This document shows, in pieces, positions 30,081-38,406 of a stretch of 64,000 nucleotides of DNA. Source of the stretch: Enterobacter sp. JUb54 (lineage in GTDB: Bacteria; Pseudomonadota; Gammaproteobacteria; Enterobacterales; Enterobacteriaceae). The translations under genes were made by a program, and so were the position numbers. A model generated the notes under the pieces. That model was not told where the DNA came from. It searched no databases and worked only from the letters and a program-made list of their open reading frames with translations. The DNA is taken from positions 682,001 through 746,000 of the forward strand of contig NZ_CP060418.1 of the NCBI RefSeq assembly GCF_014298075.1. The letters are read 5' to 3'. How positions within the stretch are numbered: position 1 is the stretch's first letter; each line of letters opens with the position of its first letter.

Positions 30081-31571
30081 ATGAGTTTTGCCCGATACCT
30101 CAATAAAGCGGGTCTGACAGTGGCCTCGCTAATCAAAAAGATGGCGATTGGCCTGCTTATCATGGTGATCGTTTTTTTTGCCGGGCGAATTTACGAGACG
30201 CAGCGGGGGCCGGCACTGCATCCGTGGCATACCTGGTCCGCTGATGAAATGTCCGCCGCTGAGATTGATCGCACCACCTTCGCGGGGTATCAGGCGCGAG
30301 AAGCGGCGATTTTTCGCGATATGAAGACCGAGCTGATGGACAGGCTTGATGATGATGATAAAACGCCGCTTAACCGCTTTTACGCCCACAGTCAGGTCTA
30401 CCCGCAACAGTTTCAGCCTGACTGGAATCGCTCCTTTGTGCTGCTGCCCGAGGGGACCCCGCGCGGTGCTGCAGTGCTGCTGCATGGGCTGACGGACTCG
30501 CCCTACAGCGTGCGCTATCTGGCCGTCGCCTACCAGCAACAGGGGTTTGTTGCCGTGGTGCCGAGGCTGCCGGGGCACGGTACTGCACCAGGATCGCTGA
30601 CCGCCGTAGACTGGCAGCAGTGGCTGGCGACAACCCGACTGGCGGTGCGCGAAGCTACCCGGCTGGCCGGAGGAAAAGCACCGCTGCATGTGATCGGCTA
30701 TTCCAACGGCGGTGCGCTGGCGCTGAAATATGCGCTCGACGCGCTGGATGATAAAACCTTGCCTGAGCCGCAGCAGATAGTCCTGCTGTCGCCGATGATC
30801 GGGGTGACCGCCTTTGCCCGCTTTGCCGGGCTGACGGGGTTACCGGCGGTGTTTCCGGCTTTTGCGCGGGCGGCATGGCTTAACGTGGTGCCCGAGTTTA
30901 ACCCTTATAAATACAACTCCTTCCCGGTGAAGGCGGCCCGGCAGTCGTGGCTATTAACCCAGGCGCTGCAGGAGCAAATCGTGCAGGACTCCCGCACGCA
31001 GCGTCTGGCGGCGCTGGCGCCGGTGCTGACGTTTCAGTCGGTGATGGACTCTACGGTCAGCACCCGGGCGGTGGTGGAGTCGCTGTATCGCTATTTGCCG
31101 GATAACGGCAGCGAGCTGGTGGTATTTGATATCAACCAGGCCGCGAATTTACGCGCGCTGTTTCGACCCGCGGTCTATACCGCGCTCAGCACCCTCCTGC
31201 CGCCGGTGCCGCGGCGATACAGCACCACGGTGATCACCAATGCCTCGCCCACGACCTACGAAGCCGTCGCCCGTACTACGCCGGCAGGCGAGAACACGGA
31301 ACAGGTGGTGCCGTTGAACCTGGCGTGGCCGCAGGATATGTATTCCCTTTCGCACGTGGCGGTGCCGTTCCCGATGAGCGATTCGCTGTATGGCCGCGAG
31401 CCGACGCAAAAGAATCGTTATGGCATCAGCATCGGTACTATTTCGCTGCGTGGCGAAACCACCACCCTGAGCGTCGGGCTGGATACGCTGATGCGCGTCA
31501 CCTCCAACCCGTTCTTCCCATATATGATGGCGCGTATTCAGCAACATAATGCCCAGCCGTCAGCAAAATAG
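30081..31571 (+). CDS. Membrane-anchored alpha/beta hydrolase
   Basis: A 496-residue protein not recognised by name. Residues about 18-36 form a single N-terminal membrane helix (KMAIGLLIMVIVFFAGRIY), probably leaving the enzyme on the periplasmic side (inference). The hydrolase core begins near residue 120: AAVLLHGLTDSPYSVR is the oxyanion-hole region and VIGYSNGG is the nucleophile elbow with Ser. Candidate acid and His residues lie toward the C-terminus (HVAVPFPMSD). Substrate is unknown. It is single, between dadX and pagP, and reads in the same direction as both. Confidence 0.8.
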   Translation: MSFARYLNKAGLTVASLIKKMAIGLLIMVIVFFAGRIYETQRGPALHPWHTWSADEMSAAEIDRTTFAGYQAREAAIFRDMKTELMDRLDDDDKTPLNRFYAHSQVYPQQFQPDWNRSFVLLPEGTPRGAAVLLHGLTDSPYSVRYLAVAYQQQGFVAVVPRLPGHGTAPGSLTAVDWQQWLATTRLAVREATRLAGGKAPLHVIGYSNGGALALKYALDALDDKTLPEPQQIVLLSPMIGVTAFARFAGLTGLPAVFPAFARAAWLNVVPEFNPYKYNSFPVKAARQSWLLTQALQEQIVQDSRTQRLAALAPVLTFQSVMDSTVSTRAVVESLYRYLPDNGSELVVFDINQAANLRALFRPAVYTALSTLLPPVPRRYSTTVITNASPTTYEAVARTTPAGENTEQVVPLNLAWPQDMYSLSHVAVPFPMSDSLYGREPTQKNRYGISIGTISLRGETTTLSVGLDTLMRVTSNPFFPYMMARIQQHNAQPSAK

Positions 31572-31696
31572 ATCTTAGCGAACGGCCATAAGCACGGCGT
31601 ATTACCAGTAATTGGGATCGGCGAAATTTGCAAAGCGTGGTTATTATTTCCAGAATAAATAACTTACCGCTGATTTTTTTCTTTAAGGAAAAACCT

Positions 31697-32272
31697 ATGC
31701 AACAGTGTCGGCCGATCGTGTGGGGAACCCTGATGCTTTTCGCTTCTGCGGTGCAGGCTGAGGAGCCGGTTTACGGTGAAAAGCGTATCAGCGGCTGGTG
31801 GAACTGGCTGAAAAATGACGTTTCGCAAACCTGGAATCAGCCGCAAAACTATGACCTGTATCTGCCGTTTCTGAGCTGGCACAACCGCTTAACCTACGAT
31901 AAAGAGAAAACGGATAACTACAATGAGATGCCCTGGGGCGGCGGCTTCGGCTTCTCTCGTTATCATGATGACGGCGACTGGAGTTCGCTGTATGCCATGA
32001 TGTTTAAGGATTCGCATAACAAGTGGCAGCCGATCGTCGGCTACGGCTGGGAGAAGGGCTGGTATCTGGATAGCCAGAAGGATTTCCGCCTTGGACTCGG
32101 GGTGACCGCCGGGATCACCGCCCGTGATGATTTCGCGAATTACGTCCCTTTGCCGATTATTCTGCCGCTATTCTCCGCCAGCTACCGGCGGCTGAGCGTA
32201 CAGTTCACCTATATTCCTGGTACCTACAACAACGGTAACGTCCTGTTTGCCTGGCTCCGCTATGGCTTTTAA
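31697..32272 (+). CDS. pagP: PagP-type lipid A palmitoyltransferase
   Basis: Outer-membrane beta-barrel enzyme that transfers palmitate from phospholipid to lipid A, giving resistance to cationic peptides. The 191 residues start with a signal peptide ending VQA (cleavage about residue 21). Catalytic residues known from E. coli PagP are in place: His in [11 protein letters not shown], and Asp-Ser in [11 protein letters not shown]. The protein ends with Phe, as outer-membrane barrels usually do. TAAGGAA precedes the ATG at 31697; an upstream ATG in the same frame would bury the signal peptide. No PhoP box was recognised upstream. Confidence 0.88.
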   Translation: MQQCRPIVWGTLMLFASAVQAEEPVYGEKRISGWWNWLKNDVSQTWNQPQNYDLYLPFLSWHNRLTYDKEKTDNYNEMPWGGGFGFSRYHDDGDWSSLYAMMFKDSHNKWQPIVGYGWEKGWYLDSQKDFRLGLGVTAGITARDDFANYVPLPIILPLFSASYRRLSVQFTYIPGTYNNGNVLFAWLRYGF

Positions 32273-32282
32273 TCCCGCACTA

Positions 32283-33248
32283 TTAAAGAGTGATCACTTT
32301 TTTAGCGACAGAATTTGATAGCGCCAGCATTGAAATCAAGACCGAGGCGATAAACGTCAGGGCAATCAGAATTAATTTTGTCGTCAGCGACCCGATCGGA
32401 ATAAGCGCGCTAAGCAGATGGAAAATGGAGTAATGAAGAATATAGACCCCGGTCATCGTTTTGCTGATTGCCGCCAGAATACTCTCTTTAAACTCACTGT
32501 TTTTGCGAAAACGGACGCCGTTTGCCGCAATAACCAGCGCGACAACCAGAATATAAATTTGCGAACCCGTCAGAATGAACGCATTTCTATCGGCCTTAAA
32601 CAGCGCAAAAAAGAAATGACGTTCATAAAACCAGGTGAAAATATAAATAAACGGGATGGCGATCATCGCGGCTTTAACCACCTTATCGCGACTGAGCCAG
32701 CGAACAACCAGCGGATCGTTAAACAGCTGGCCGGTTAAATAGAACAGCAGCCAGGTCCACAGGCGGTACTGCGGCGCCAGGGTTAGCGCATGAATGTCGG
32801 GGTAGAGAACCGCCAGCAGATCGTAGCCGTACGAGAAAAGCAGCAAGCCGAACACCACGCTAAAAAACAGCCTTCTGCGCAGGCTTAGCCATTCGACCAC
32901 CGGGTGAAAGGTATAAATCACAATAAAGGCGAAGACAAACCACGGCTGGATAAGATAGCCGCGCTGGTAAGGCTCCCAGAGATAGTAAATCGTCACCCAG
33001 AACAGAAAGACGATCACCACGCTTTTAATTTTGCCCATCTGCCAGCGGGCGTTGTGCCGGGACTGCGCATCGAGATAGCCCGCCACCACAAAAAACAGCG
33101 GGGTGGCGATGGTCGAGATAAACGTCAGAAAACCGAGGATCCAGTGATAGTCGTAATCATAGCGATCCCAGGTGTTATAGATGGTAAAGAACGTTACCGC
33201 CGTCATGCATCCCAGCGTTTTAATAATATTCAGCCCGGTGGTGTTCAT
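32283..33248 (-). CDS. Acyltransferase-3-like membrane protein, coupled to the RND pump
   Basis: A 321-residue integral membrane protein with about ten hydrophobic helices and the acyltransferase-3 (OafA/WecH-like) layout. The family normally has an Arg-x10-His motif in helix 1; here the corresponding stretch is NIIKTLGCMTAVTFFTIYN, with Lys for Arg and no His at the expected place, so acyl transfer by the usual mechanism is doubtful. Later it has PLFFVVAGYLDA, a family-like motif. Its ATG overlaps the stop of the RND pump gene (ATGA), so it is translated with it. Substrate unknown; O-acetylation or succinylation of an envelope molecule is possible. Confidence 0.75.
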   Translation of the reverse strand: MNTTGLNIIKTLGCMTAVTFFTIYNTWDRYDYDYHWILGFLTFISTIATPLFFVVAGYLDAQSRHNARWQMGKIKSVVIVFLFWVTIYYLWEPYQRGYLIQPWFVFAFIVIYTFHPVVEWLSLRRRLFFSVVFGLLLFSYGYDLLAVLYPDIHALTLAPQYRLWTWLLFYLTGQLFNDPLVVRWLSRDKVVKAAMIAIPFIYIFTWFYERHFFFALFKADRNAFILTGSQIYILVVALVIAANGVRFRKNSEFKESILAAISKTMTGVYILHYSIFHLLSALIPIGSLTTKLILIALTFIASVLISMLALSNSVAKKVITL

Positions 33249-36200
33249 TGTGGTTGCGGCTTATCCTCGTGGTGGAAACAGGCGTAAATCACCGGCAGAA
33301 CCAGCAGCGTCAGGATGGTCGCGAAACCGAGCCCGAACATGATAACCACCGCCATACTCTGGAAGAATACGTCCAGCAGCAGCGGCGCCAGCCCGAGCAC
33401 GGTGGTGAAGGCGGTGAGCAGAATAGGGCGCAAGCGCGAGGTTGCCGCATAGATAATCGCCTCGTGCTGTGGTTTTTCCTCTTTTTGCTGCTCAATCTCT
33501 TCCACCAGCACGATGCCGTTGCGGATCAGCATGCCACTCAGGCTCAGTAAACCGATAAGCGCCATAAAGCCGAACGGGATACCGGTCATTAAAAAGCCCG
33601 GCGTCACGCCGATCAGCGCCAGCGGCACGGTCAGCCAGATGGCAACGGCATTTTTCAACGAGCTGAACATCAGCACGGTGATGACAAACATCACCAGATA
33701 CCCTAATGGCAGGGTGGTGAACAGTCCCTGCTGCGCTTCGCTGGAGTTCTCGGCATCGCCTCCCCACTCAATGCTGTATCCGTGCGGCAGGCTGAGTGCG
33801 TTAATCTGCGGCTGCACGCGCGCCAGAACGTCGCCCGGAGTTTGATTGCTCAGCGGGTCCGGATCGGTCATCACCGTGAGTACGCGGCTGCGGTCGCGGC
33901 GGAGAATCAACGGATCTTCCCATTCGAGATTAAAGCCGCTGACCACGTTGCTCAGCGGAATATATTGCTGACGGCTCTGGCTCCACACCAGCACGTTGTT
34001 CAGATGGTTCGCATCCTGACGTTCATCGGCAGGCGGGCGCACCACCACCGGCAGCAGGTCGGCCCCTTCGCGGTATAGCCCCGCGCGGCTGCCGGAAAAG
34101 TTCATCTGCAGCGCCTCATCGATATCCTGCTTATCGACCCCCAGTTCGCGGCCGAGGGTAGGTGAATACTGCGGGCGGATCGTTTTGCTGCGGTTTTGCC
34201 AGTCGTTACGCACGCTGCTGATGGCCGGATCTGCGGTGAGGATTGCGCTGACCTGGCTGGCTATTAGCCGCAATCTGTCGGGGTCCGGGCCTTTAACCCG
34301 CACCTCGATGGCACTGTCGCCGGACGGGCCGAACATCACCCGTTGGCTGCTGGCATTCACCTGCGGATAGTGGCGGGCAATGTAGGCATCCACGTGGCGA
34401 GTGAGGGCGGCTATATTGCGCTGGTCGTCCATGCGTACCATGATCTGCGCATAGTTGCTGTACTGCCGCTGGCCGCTGTAGGTGAGGATAAAGCGCATGC
34501 TGCCCTGGCCGACGGTCGCCACGGTCGTCACCACGCCGGGCTGGCCGTTAATCGCGGTTTCGATATCGCTGGCCATTTTTTCTGTCGAAGCAATATCGGT
34601 GCCGTAGGGTAGCCACAGATCAACAAAAAAGATCGGCGTGTTGGATGACGGGAAAAAGTTCTGTCGCACCGAACCGAATCCCCAGATAGCGGCGGCCAGC
34701 AGCGCGGCCATCACCACCAGGGTGGCGGTTTTCTGCAGCAACAGGGCGTTGAGGATCTTCTGATAGCTGCGGTAAAAGCCGCCACGGTAGGGATCGGCCT
34801 CGGCGGCGGGCGCCGGGGAGGCGTTGCCTTTGAACAACCACCATTTGATCAGCACCGGGGTAATGGTGAGCGCCGAGAACCAGCTGAGCATCAGGGAGAT
34901 TAACAGCACCTGGAACAGCGATTTGCAATACTCCCCGGTCGAGTCCTGCGACAGGCCGATTGGCGCAAAGGCGAGGATCGCAATCACGGTTGCCCCCAGC
35001 AGGGGCAGGGCGGAGCGGCGGATCACATAGTTGATGGCGGTGAGCAGCGTCGATCCCTGCTGGCGGGCAATCAGCACCCCTTCGACAATCACAATGGCAT
35101 TATCGACCAGCATACTGAGGGCGATGATCAGCGCCCCCAGCGAAATCCGCTGCAGCTCGATACCCCACAGATACATAATCAGCAGCGTGCCCAGCACGTT
35201 GAGGGCCAGCGAGAAGGCAATGATAATCCCGCTGCGAACGCCCATAAAAATCAGCAGCACGCCGACAACAATGGCCAGCGCCATCAGGAAATTAGTGATA
35301 AAGCCGTTAACCGAGTGGCCGACTTCCGCCGCCTGATCGTAGAACAGATCGATATGGATCCCGGCGGGTTTTTCCGCCGACATTTGGGCAAGCTTTGCCT
35401 CCAGCGCGCGGCCAACATCAATGACGTTGACGCCTGGAATAAACGACACGCCCATCGTCACCGCCTGGCGACCGTTGGCGTGGTAGATGCTGGAGGGCGT
35501 TTCGCTCAGGCCGCGGGATATTGTCGCGATATCCCGCAAGCGGGTGGCGGCCCCCGTGCCGTGCGGGTTGATCGGCAGGTCGCCCAGCTCGTCGATATTC
35601 TCAAATTCCCCGGTCGGATGCAGGCGAATGGACTCGCTACCGGATCTGATCTCCCCGGCGCTGGAAACGACGTTCAGGCGGCCGAGAATGGCGGAAAGCT
35701 GGTTGAGCGTAATGCCGCGGGCGGCCATTTTAGGCAAAGAGATATCAATATTCACTTGCTGGGGGATCTCGCCGCCGATGGCGACTTTGCCGACGCCGGG
35801 CACCAGTACCAGCTCCCGACGCAGCTGTTCGGCGTAGCGGGCAAGCTCTGGGTTGGTAAAATTATCGCCGGAAATCGCAAAGAAGAAGCCGAACACATCG
35901 CCGAAATCATCGTTTACGAAAGGCGTAACCACCCCAGGCGGGAAGAGGCGGGCCGCATCGCCGACCCGGCGGCGCAGCTCATCCCAAATTTGTGGTAGCT
36001 CGTTGGAGTGGTAATTCGAGGCGATATTAACGGTAATCTGCGACAGTCCGTTGGATGAAATCGAGCTGACGTTATCGAGATAGGGCAGCTGTTGCAGGGC
36101 GTTTTCCAGCGGAAGGGTGACCTCTTCTTCGACCTGCTGCGCCGAGGCGCCCGGATAGTGGGTAATGACTACCGCCGTTTTGATGGTAAAGGCCGGGTCT

Positions 36201-36307
36201 TCCAGGCGCCCGATATTGAGCAAGGCGAAAATACCGCCAACGCCCAGCAGCAGAATGGATAACCACACGCGAACGGGATTATTAATAAACTGGCGAGAGA
36301 TATCCAT
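33245..36307 (-). CDS. RND efflux pump, inner-membrane permease
   Basis: Hydrophobe/amphiphile-type RND transporter of 1020 residues. The first helix begins PVRVWLSILLLGVGG; two large periplasmic loops follow helices 1 and 7; and the proton-relay helix 4 reads ISLGALIIALSMLVDNAIVIVEG, with Asp-Asn rather than the AcrB Asp-Asp. The C-terminal half repeats the layout (LMALIGLLSLSGMLIRNGIVLVEEI type). This places it nearer the VexK/MexK/TriC branch than AcrB. Its ATG overlaps the adaptor stop by one base (TAATG) and its stop overlaps the acyltransferase start. No outer-membrane factor gene is adjacent. Confidence 0.9.
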   Translation of the reverse strand: MDISRQFINNPVRVWLSILLLGVGGIFALLNIGRLEDPAFTIKTAVVITHYPGASAQQVEEEVTLPLENALQQLPYLDNVSSISSNGLSQITVNIASNYHSNELPQIWDELRRRVGDAARLFPPGVVTPFVNDDFGDVFGFFFAISGDNFTNPELARYAEQLRRELVLVPGVGKVAIGGEIPQQVNIDISLPKMAARGITLNQLSAILGRLNVVSSAGEIRSGSESIRLHPTGEFENIDELGDLPINPHGTGAATRLRDIATISRGLSETPSSIYHANGRQAVTMGVSFIPGVNVIDVGRALEAKLAQMSAEKPAGIHIDLFYDQAAEVGHSVNGFITNFLMALAIVVGVLLIFMGVRSGIIIAFSLALNVLGTLLIMYLWGIELQRISLGALIIALSMLVDNAIVIVEGVLIARQQGSTLLTAINYVIRRSALPLLGATVIAILAFAPIGLSQDSTGEYCKSLFQVLLISLMLSWFSALTITPVLIKWWLFKGNASPAPAAEADPYRGGFYRSYQKILNALLLQKTATLVVMAALLAAAIWGFGSVRQNFFPSSNTPIFFVDLWLPYGTDIASTEKMASDIETAINGQPGVVTTVATVGQGSMRFILTYSGQRQYSNYAQIMVRMDDQRNIAALTRHVDAYIARHYPQVNASSQRVMFGPSGDSAIEVRVKGPDPDRLRLIASQVSAILTADPAISSVRNDWQNRSKTIRPQYSPTLGRELGVDKQDIDEALQMNFSGSRAGLYREGADLLPVVVRPPADERQDANHLNNVLVWSQSRQQYIPLSNVVSGFNLEWEDPLILRRDRSRVLTVMTDPDPLSNQTPGDVLARVQPQINALSLPHGYSIEWGGDAENSSEAQQGLFTTLPLGYLVMFVITVLMFSSLKNAVAIWLTVPLALIGVTPGFLMTGIPFGFMALIGLLSLSGMLIRNGIVLVEEIEQQKEEKPQHEAIIYAATSRLRPILLTAFTTVLGLAPLLLDVFFQSMAVVIMFGLGFATILTLLVLPVIYACFHHEDKPQPQ

Positions 36308-37392
36308 TACAGGCCTCGTTCACGCGTCCAGATACGCACCGGCTGTTGCGCATGCAATTCGTTTACCCCAGCCGCCACCACGCGCTCGCCGACACTGAGT
36401 CCCTCGGTGATCACCACCCCCTGGGTTGTGACCTGCCCGACCCGCACTTTGCGGTCTTCCAGCTGCAGCTGTTCTCCATCACCTTTGATCACCCACACGT
36501 GTGGCTCATTGCGTTGATGATTATCGGGATTGAACACCGCTTCAACCGGAACCACCAGCGCTTCGCGGCCCGCGTTGGCGGGCAGGTTTGCCAGATTTAT
36601 CGTCACGGTGCCGCTGACGCCGCCCACCGTCGGGAAGTCCGCCGGGCGTGGCATGGTCAAAATCACCTGCCAGGTGAGGGTATTGTTGTCGCTGCTGCCG
36701 GAATGCTCTTTGTACTCGGCGGTGAACTGGCGATCCGGCAGGGAGTTGATTTTCACGATCGGGCGATACTGCGCGTTGCGGATATCAAAGGCGGTAAACA
36801 GGTTTTCCGGGATGCTGAACACCACGTCGAGGAGATCGGTGCGCGTCAGGGTCACAACGGTCTGGCCAGCGGCAACCACCTGGTGATTGCGGACCGGCAC
36901 GCTGGCCGCAATCCCGCTAAATGGCGCGTTAAGCGTCATCTGGTCGAGCTCTTCGCGAGCAATTTTCAACGCGGCATTGGCCGAATCACGGCTGGCACGC
37001 TGGACGTCCATTTCGGCTTTTGAAATCGCCTGGCGGCCTGCGAGGGTCTGAAAACGGTCGAACTGCCGCTGAGCGAGGGTGGCGGCGGTTTGTCGTTCAT
37101 TTAAACGCTGCTGGGCTTCCCGCGCGTTGAGACGGGCGAGCGCCTGTCCTTGCGTGATACTTGCCCCCTGGCGCACGTCGAGTGATTCAATCTGGCCGCC
37201 ACGTTTAAACGACAGGTCCGTAGAGTCCCCGGACTCGATACGCGCAGGGAAAATACGCTGCTGTGAATCGCCGACGGCGGTCACCTCCACCACTTTAACC
37301 ATTCGCGGAAGTGGTGTGACCTGCGGCGCTTTCTGATCGCAAGCTGTTGTTATTAAAATAACAACAGGAATGAGAGAAAAATAACGGTTCAC
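36307..37392 (-). CDS. RND efflux periplasmic adaptor lipoprotein
   Basis: Membrane-fusion protein of 361 residues. The signal sequence ends in the lipobox-like ITTAC followed by Asp, so the Cys near residue 18 is probably lipidated. The lipoyl half-motifs are GGQIESLDVRQGASITQGQALARL and LNAPFSGIAASVPVRNHQVVAAGQTV, separated by a helical hairpin (about 90-150), then beta-barrel and membrane-proximal domains. The start is GTG at 37390-37392 with GAGGGG eight bases upstream. First large gene of the pump operon, 57 bases downstream of a small membrane-peptide ORF. Confidence 0.9.
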   Translation of the reverse strand: MNRYFSLIPVVILITTACDQKAPQVTPLPRMVKVVEVTAVGDSQQRIFPARIESGDSTDLSFKRGGQIESLDVRQGASITQGQALARLNAREAQQRLNERQTAATLAQRQFDRFQTLAGRQAISKAEMDVQRASRDSANAALKIAREELDQMTLNAPFSGIAASVPVRNHQVVAAGQTVVTLTRTDLLDVVFSIPENLFTAFDIRNAQYRPIVKINSLPDRQFTAEYKEHSGSSDNNTLTWQVILTMPRPADFPTVGGVSGTVTINLANLPANAGREALVVPVEAVFNPDNHQRNEPHVWVIKGDGEQLQLEDRKVRVGQVTTQGVVITEGLSVGERVVAAGVNELHAQQPVRIWTRERGL

Positions 37393-37448
37393 TGTATTCC
37401 CCTCAGAGCTAAATGGTTTATTTTACATATTGTTTACAATCATTGGGG

Positions 37449-37559
37449 TTATTCAGCCAAAGCAGAAACAACGACATAAGTTAATAACCCTGTGGCCGTG
37501 CAGGCGATTATTGCCAGGGCGATAAAGAGGCTCAGGCGAAACAGATTATAACCAAACAT
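37449..37559 (-). CDS. 36-residue single-helix membrane peptide upstream of the RND operon
   Basis: A short frame with ATG at 37557-37559 and TAA at 37449-37451. It begins MFGYNLFRLSLFIALAIIAC, has one uninterrupted hydrophobic helix (about residues 9-33) with Arg on the N-terminal side, and ends SALAE. AAGGAG lies five bases before the ATG, an excellent ribosome site and the main support for translation. It is on the same strand as the pump genes and 57 bases before the adaptor, so probably cotranscribed. It is not recognisably similar to AcrZ, but size and topology suggest a possible pump-associated small protein (inference). Confidence 0.65.
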   Translation of the reverse strand: MFGYNLFRLSLFIALAIIACTATGLLTYVVVSALAE

Positions 37560-37924
37560 CGTTACTCCTTCAGTGTTAATCATATGGCAAGAAATATCTC
37601 ATCTACTTAATTATTGAATGGTTTTTGCAGGCGCTGTTGCTCCTGATTATGAGCATAGTCGTAGAAAAGCGGAAATGTTAAAAAGAGTAAAAATTGCCCT
37701 TATGTCGACGATTTGCTGCCGTTTGCAGCCGATTTGTCTGAGGGTGGTGGCCTCTGTGATGTTTATTAATATAATAATTGGTAGTTTCATAATGTTAACA
37801 GTCCTGTGCTACGTTTAATTATACCGACTTCTGCGCCAGCTTTGGTTCTTGAGATTCTTTCCTCAATACGACACGTTGGGCGTTATTCGCCCTCTATTCT
37901 ATTGGTAACAAAAGGATTGTTTCT
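37560..37924. promoter_or_regulatory. Divergent control region between RND operon and usp gene
   Basis: The 365 bases are AT-rich and separate the leftward pump operon from the rightward stress gene. A small hairpin, gggcg-ttatt-cgccc (about 37876-37890), sits in the usp leader. Open frames here have no ribosome site or family resemblance. No specific operator was recognised. Confidence 0.5.
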
Positions 37925-38356
37925 ATGTATAAAAATATACTGGTCCCGGTTGATGTCTTTGAAATCGGCCTGGCCGACAAAGCGTTATCCCATGCACAAT
38001 TTCTGGCTAAAAGCGCTTCCGGGAAAATTCACTTACTACACGTAAACCCACTTTTCTCTCCTGAACTAACGCGCGGATTTATTTCTGATGCGCGAAAAAT
38101 GGATGACTATCTGATTAAAAACTCTGAGGAAAAACTTAGCGAGTTGGCCAAAAAGTCGACCCTCGACGAGAGTGATATCCGCATTCATGTACGCAGCGGC
38201 AATATCCGTGATGAAGTGATAAAGCTGGCCGATGAACTGCAGGCTGACGTGGTGATTATTGGCTCGCGCAACCCCAATATTCAGACGCATTTGCTGGGCT
38301 CTGAGGCGGCAAGCATCGTTCGTTATGCTCACGTTCCGGTTTTTGTTGTGCGTTAA
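37925..38356 (+). CDS. Universal stress protein (UspF/UspG-like)
   Basis: Cytoplasmic UspA-fold protein of 143 residues. It starts MYKNILVPVDVFEIGLADKAL, the usual first strand and Asp, and ends with the nucleotide-binding loop VVIIGSRNPNIQTHLLGSEAASIVRYAHVPVFVVR (G-2x-G-9x-G-S/T type, read as GSRN...GSEAASI). It resembles E. coli UspF/UspG but is not at either usual locus. The P-type ATPase begins 50 bases downstream in the same direction, so the two probably share a transcript. Confidence 0.9.
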   Translation: MYKNILVPVDVFEIGLADKALSHAQFLAKSASGKIHLLHVNPLFSPELTRGFISDARKMDDYLIKNSEEKLSELAKKSTLDESDIRIHVRSGNIRDEVIKLADELQADVVIIGSRNPNIQTHLLGSEAASIVRYAHVPVFVVR

Positions 38357-38406
38357 GGGCGGCCTGACGCTGTTCTGATTTCCGTTACAGGAGTGAGGGG
38401 ATAACT

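Noticed and set aside
31572-31696. PhoP box upstream of pagP
   Set aside because: No pair of TGTTTA-type hexamers with the right spacing was found in the 125-base gap.
37618-37818. 66-codon rightward frame between the pump operon and usp
   Set aside because: No ribosome site, no family resemblance, and it ends in the likely promoter region of usp.
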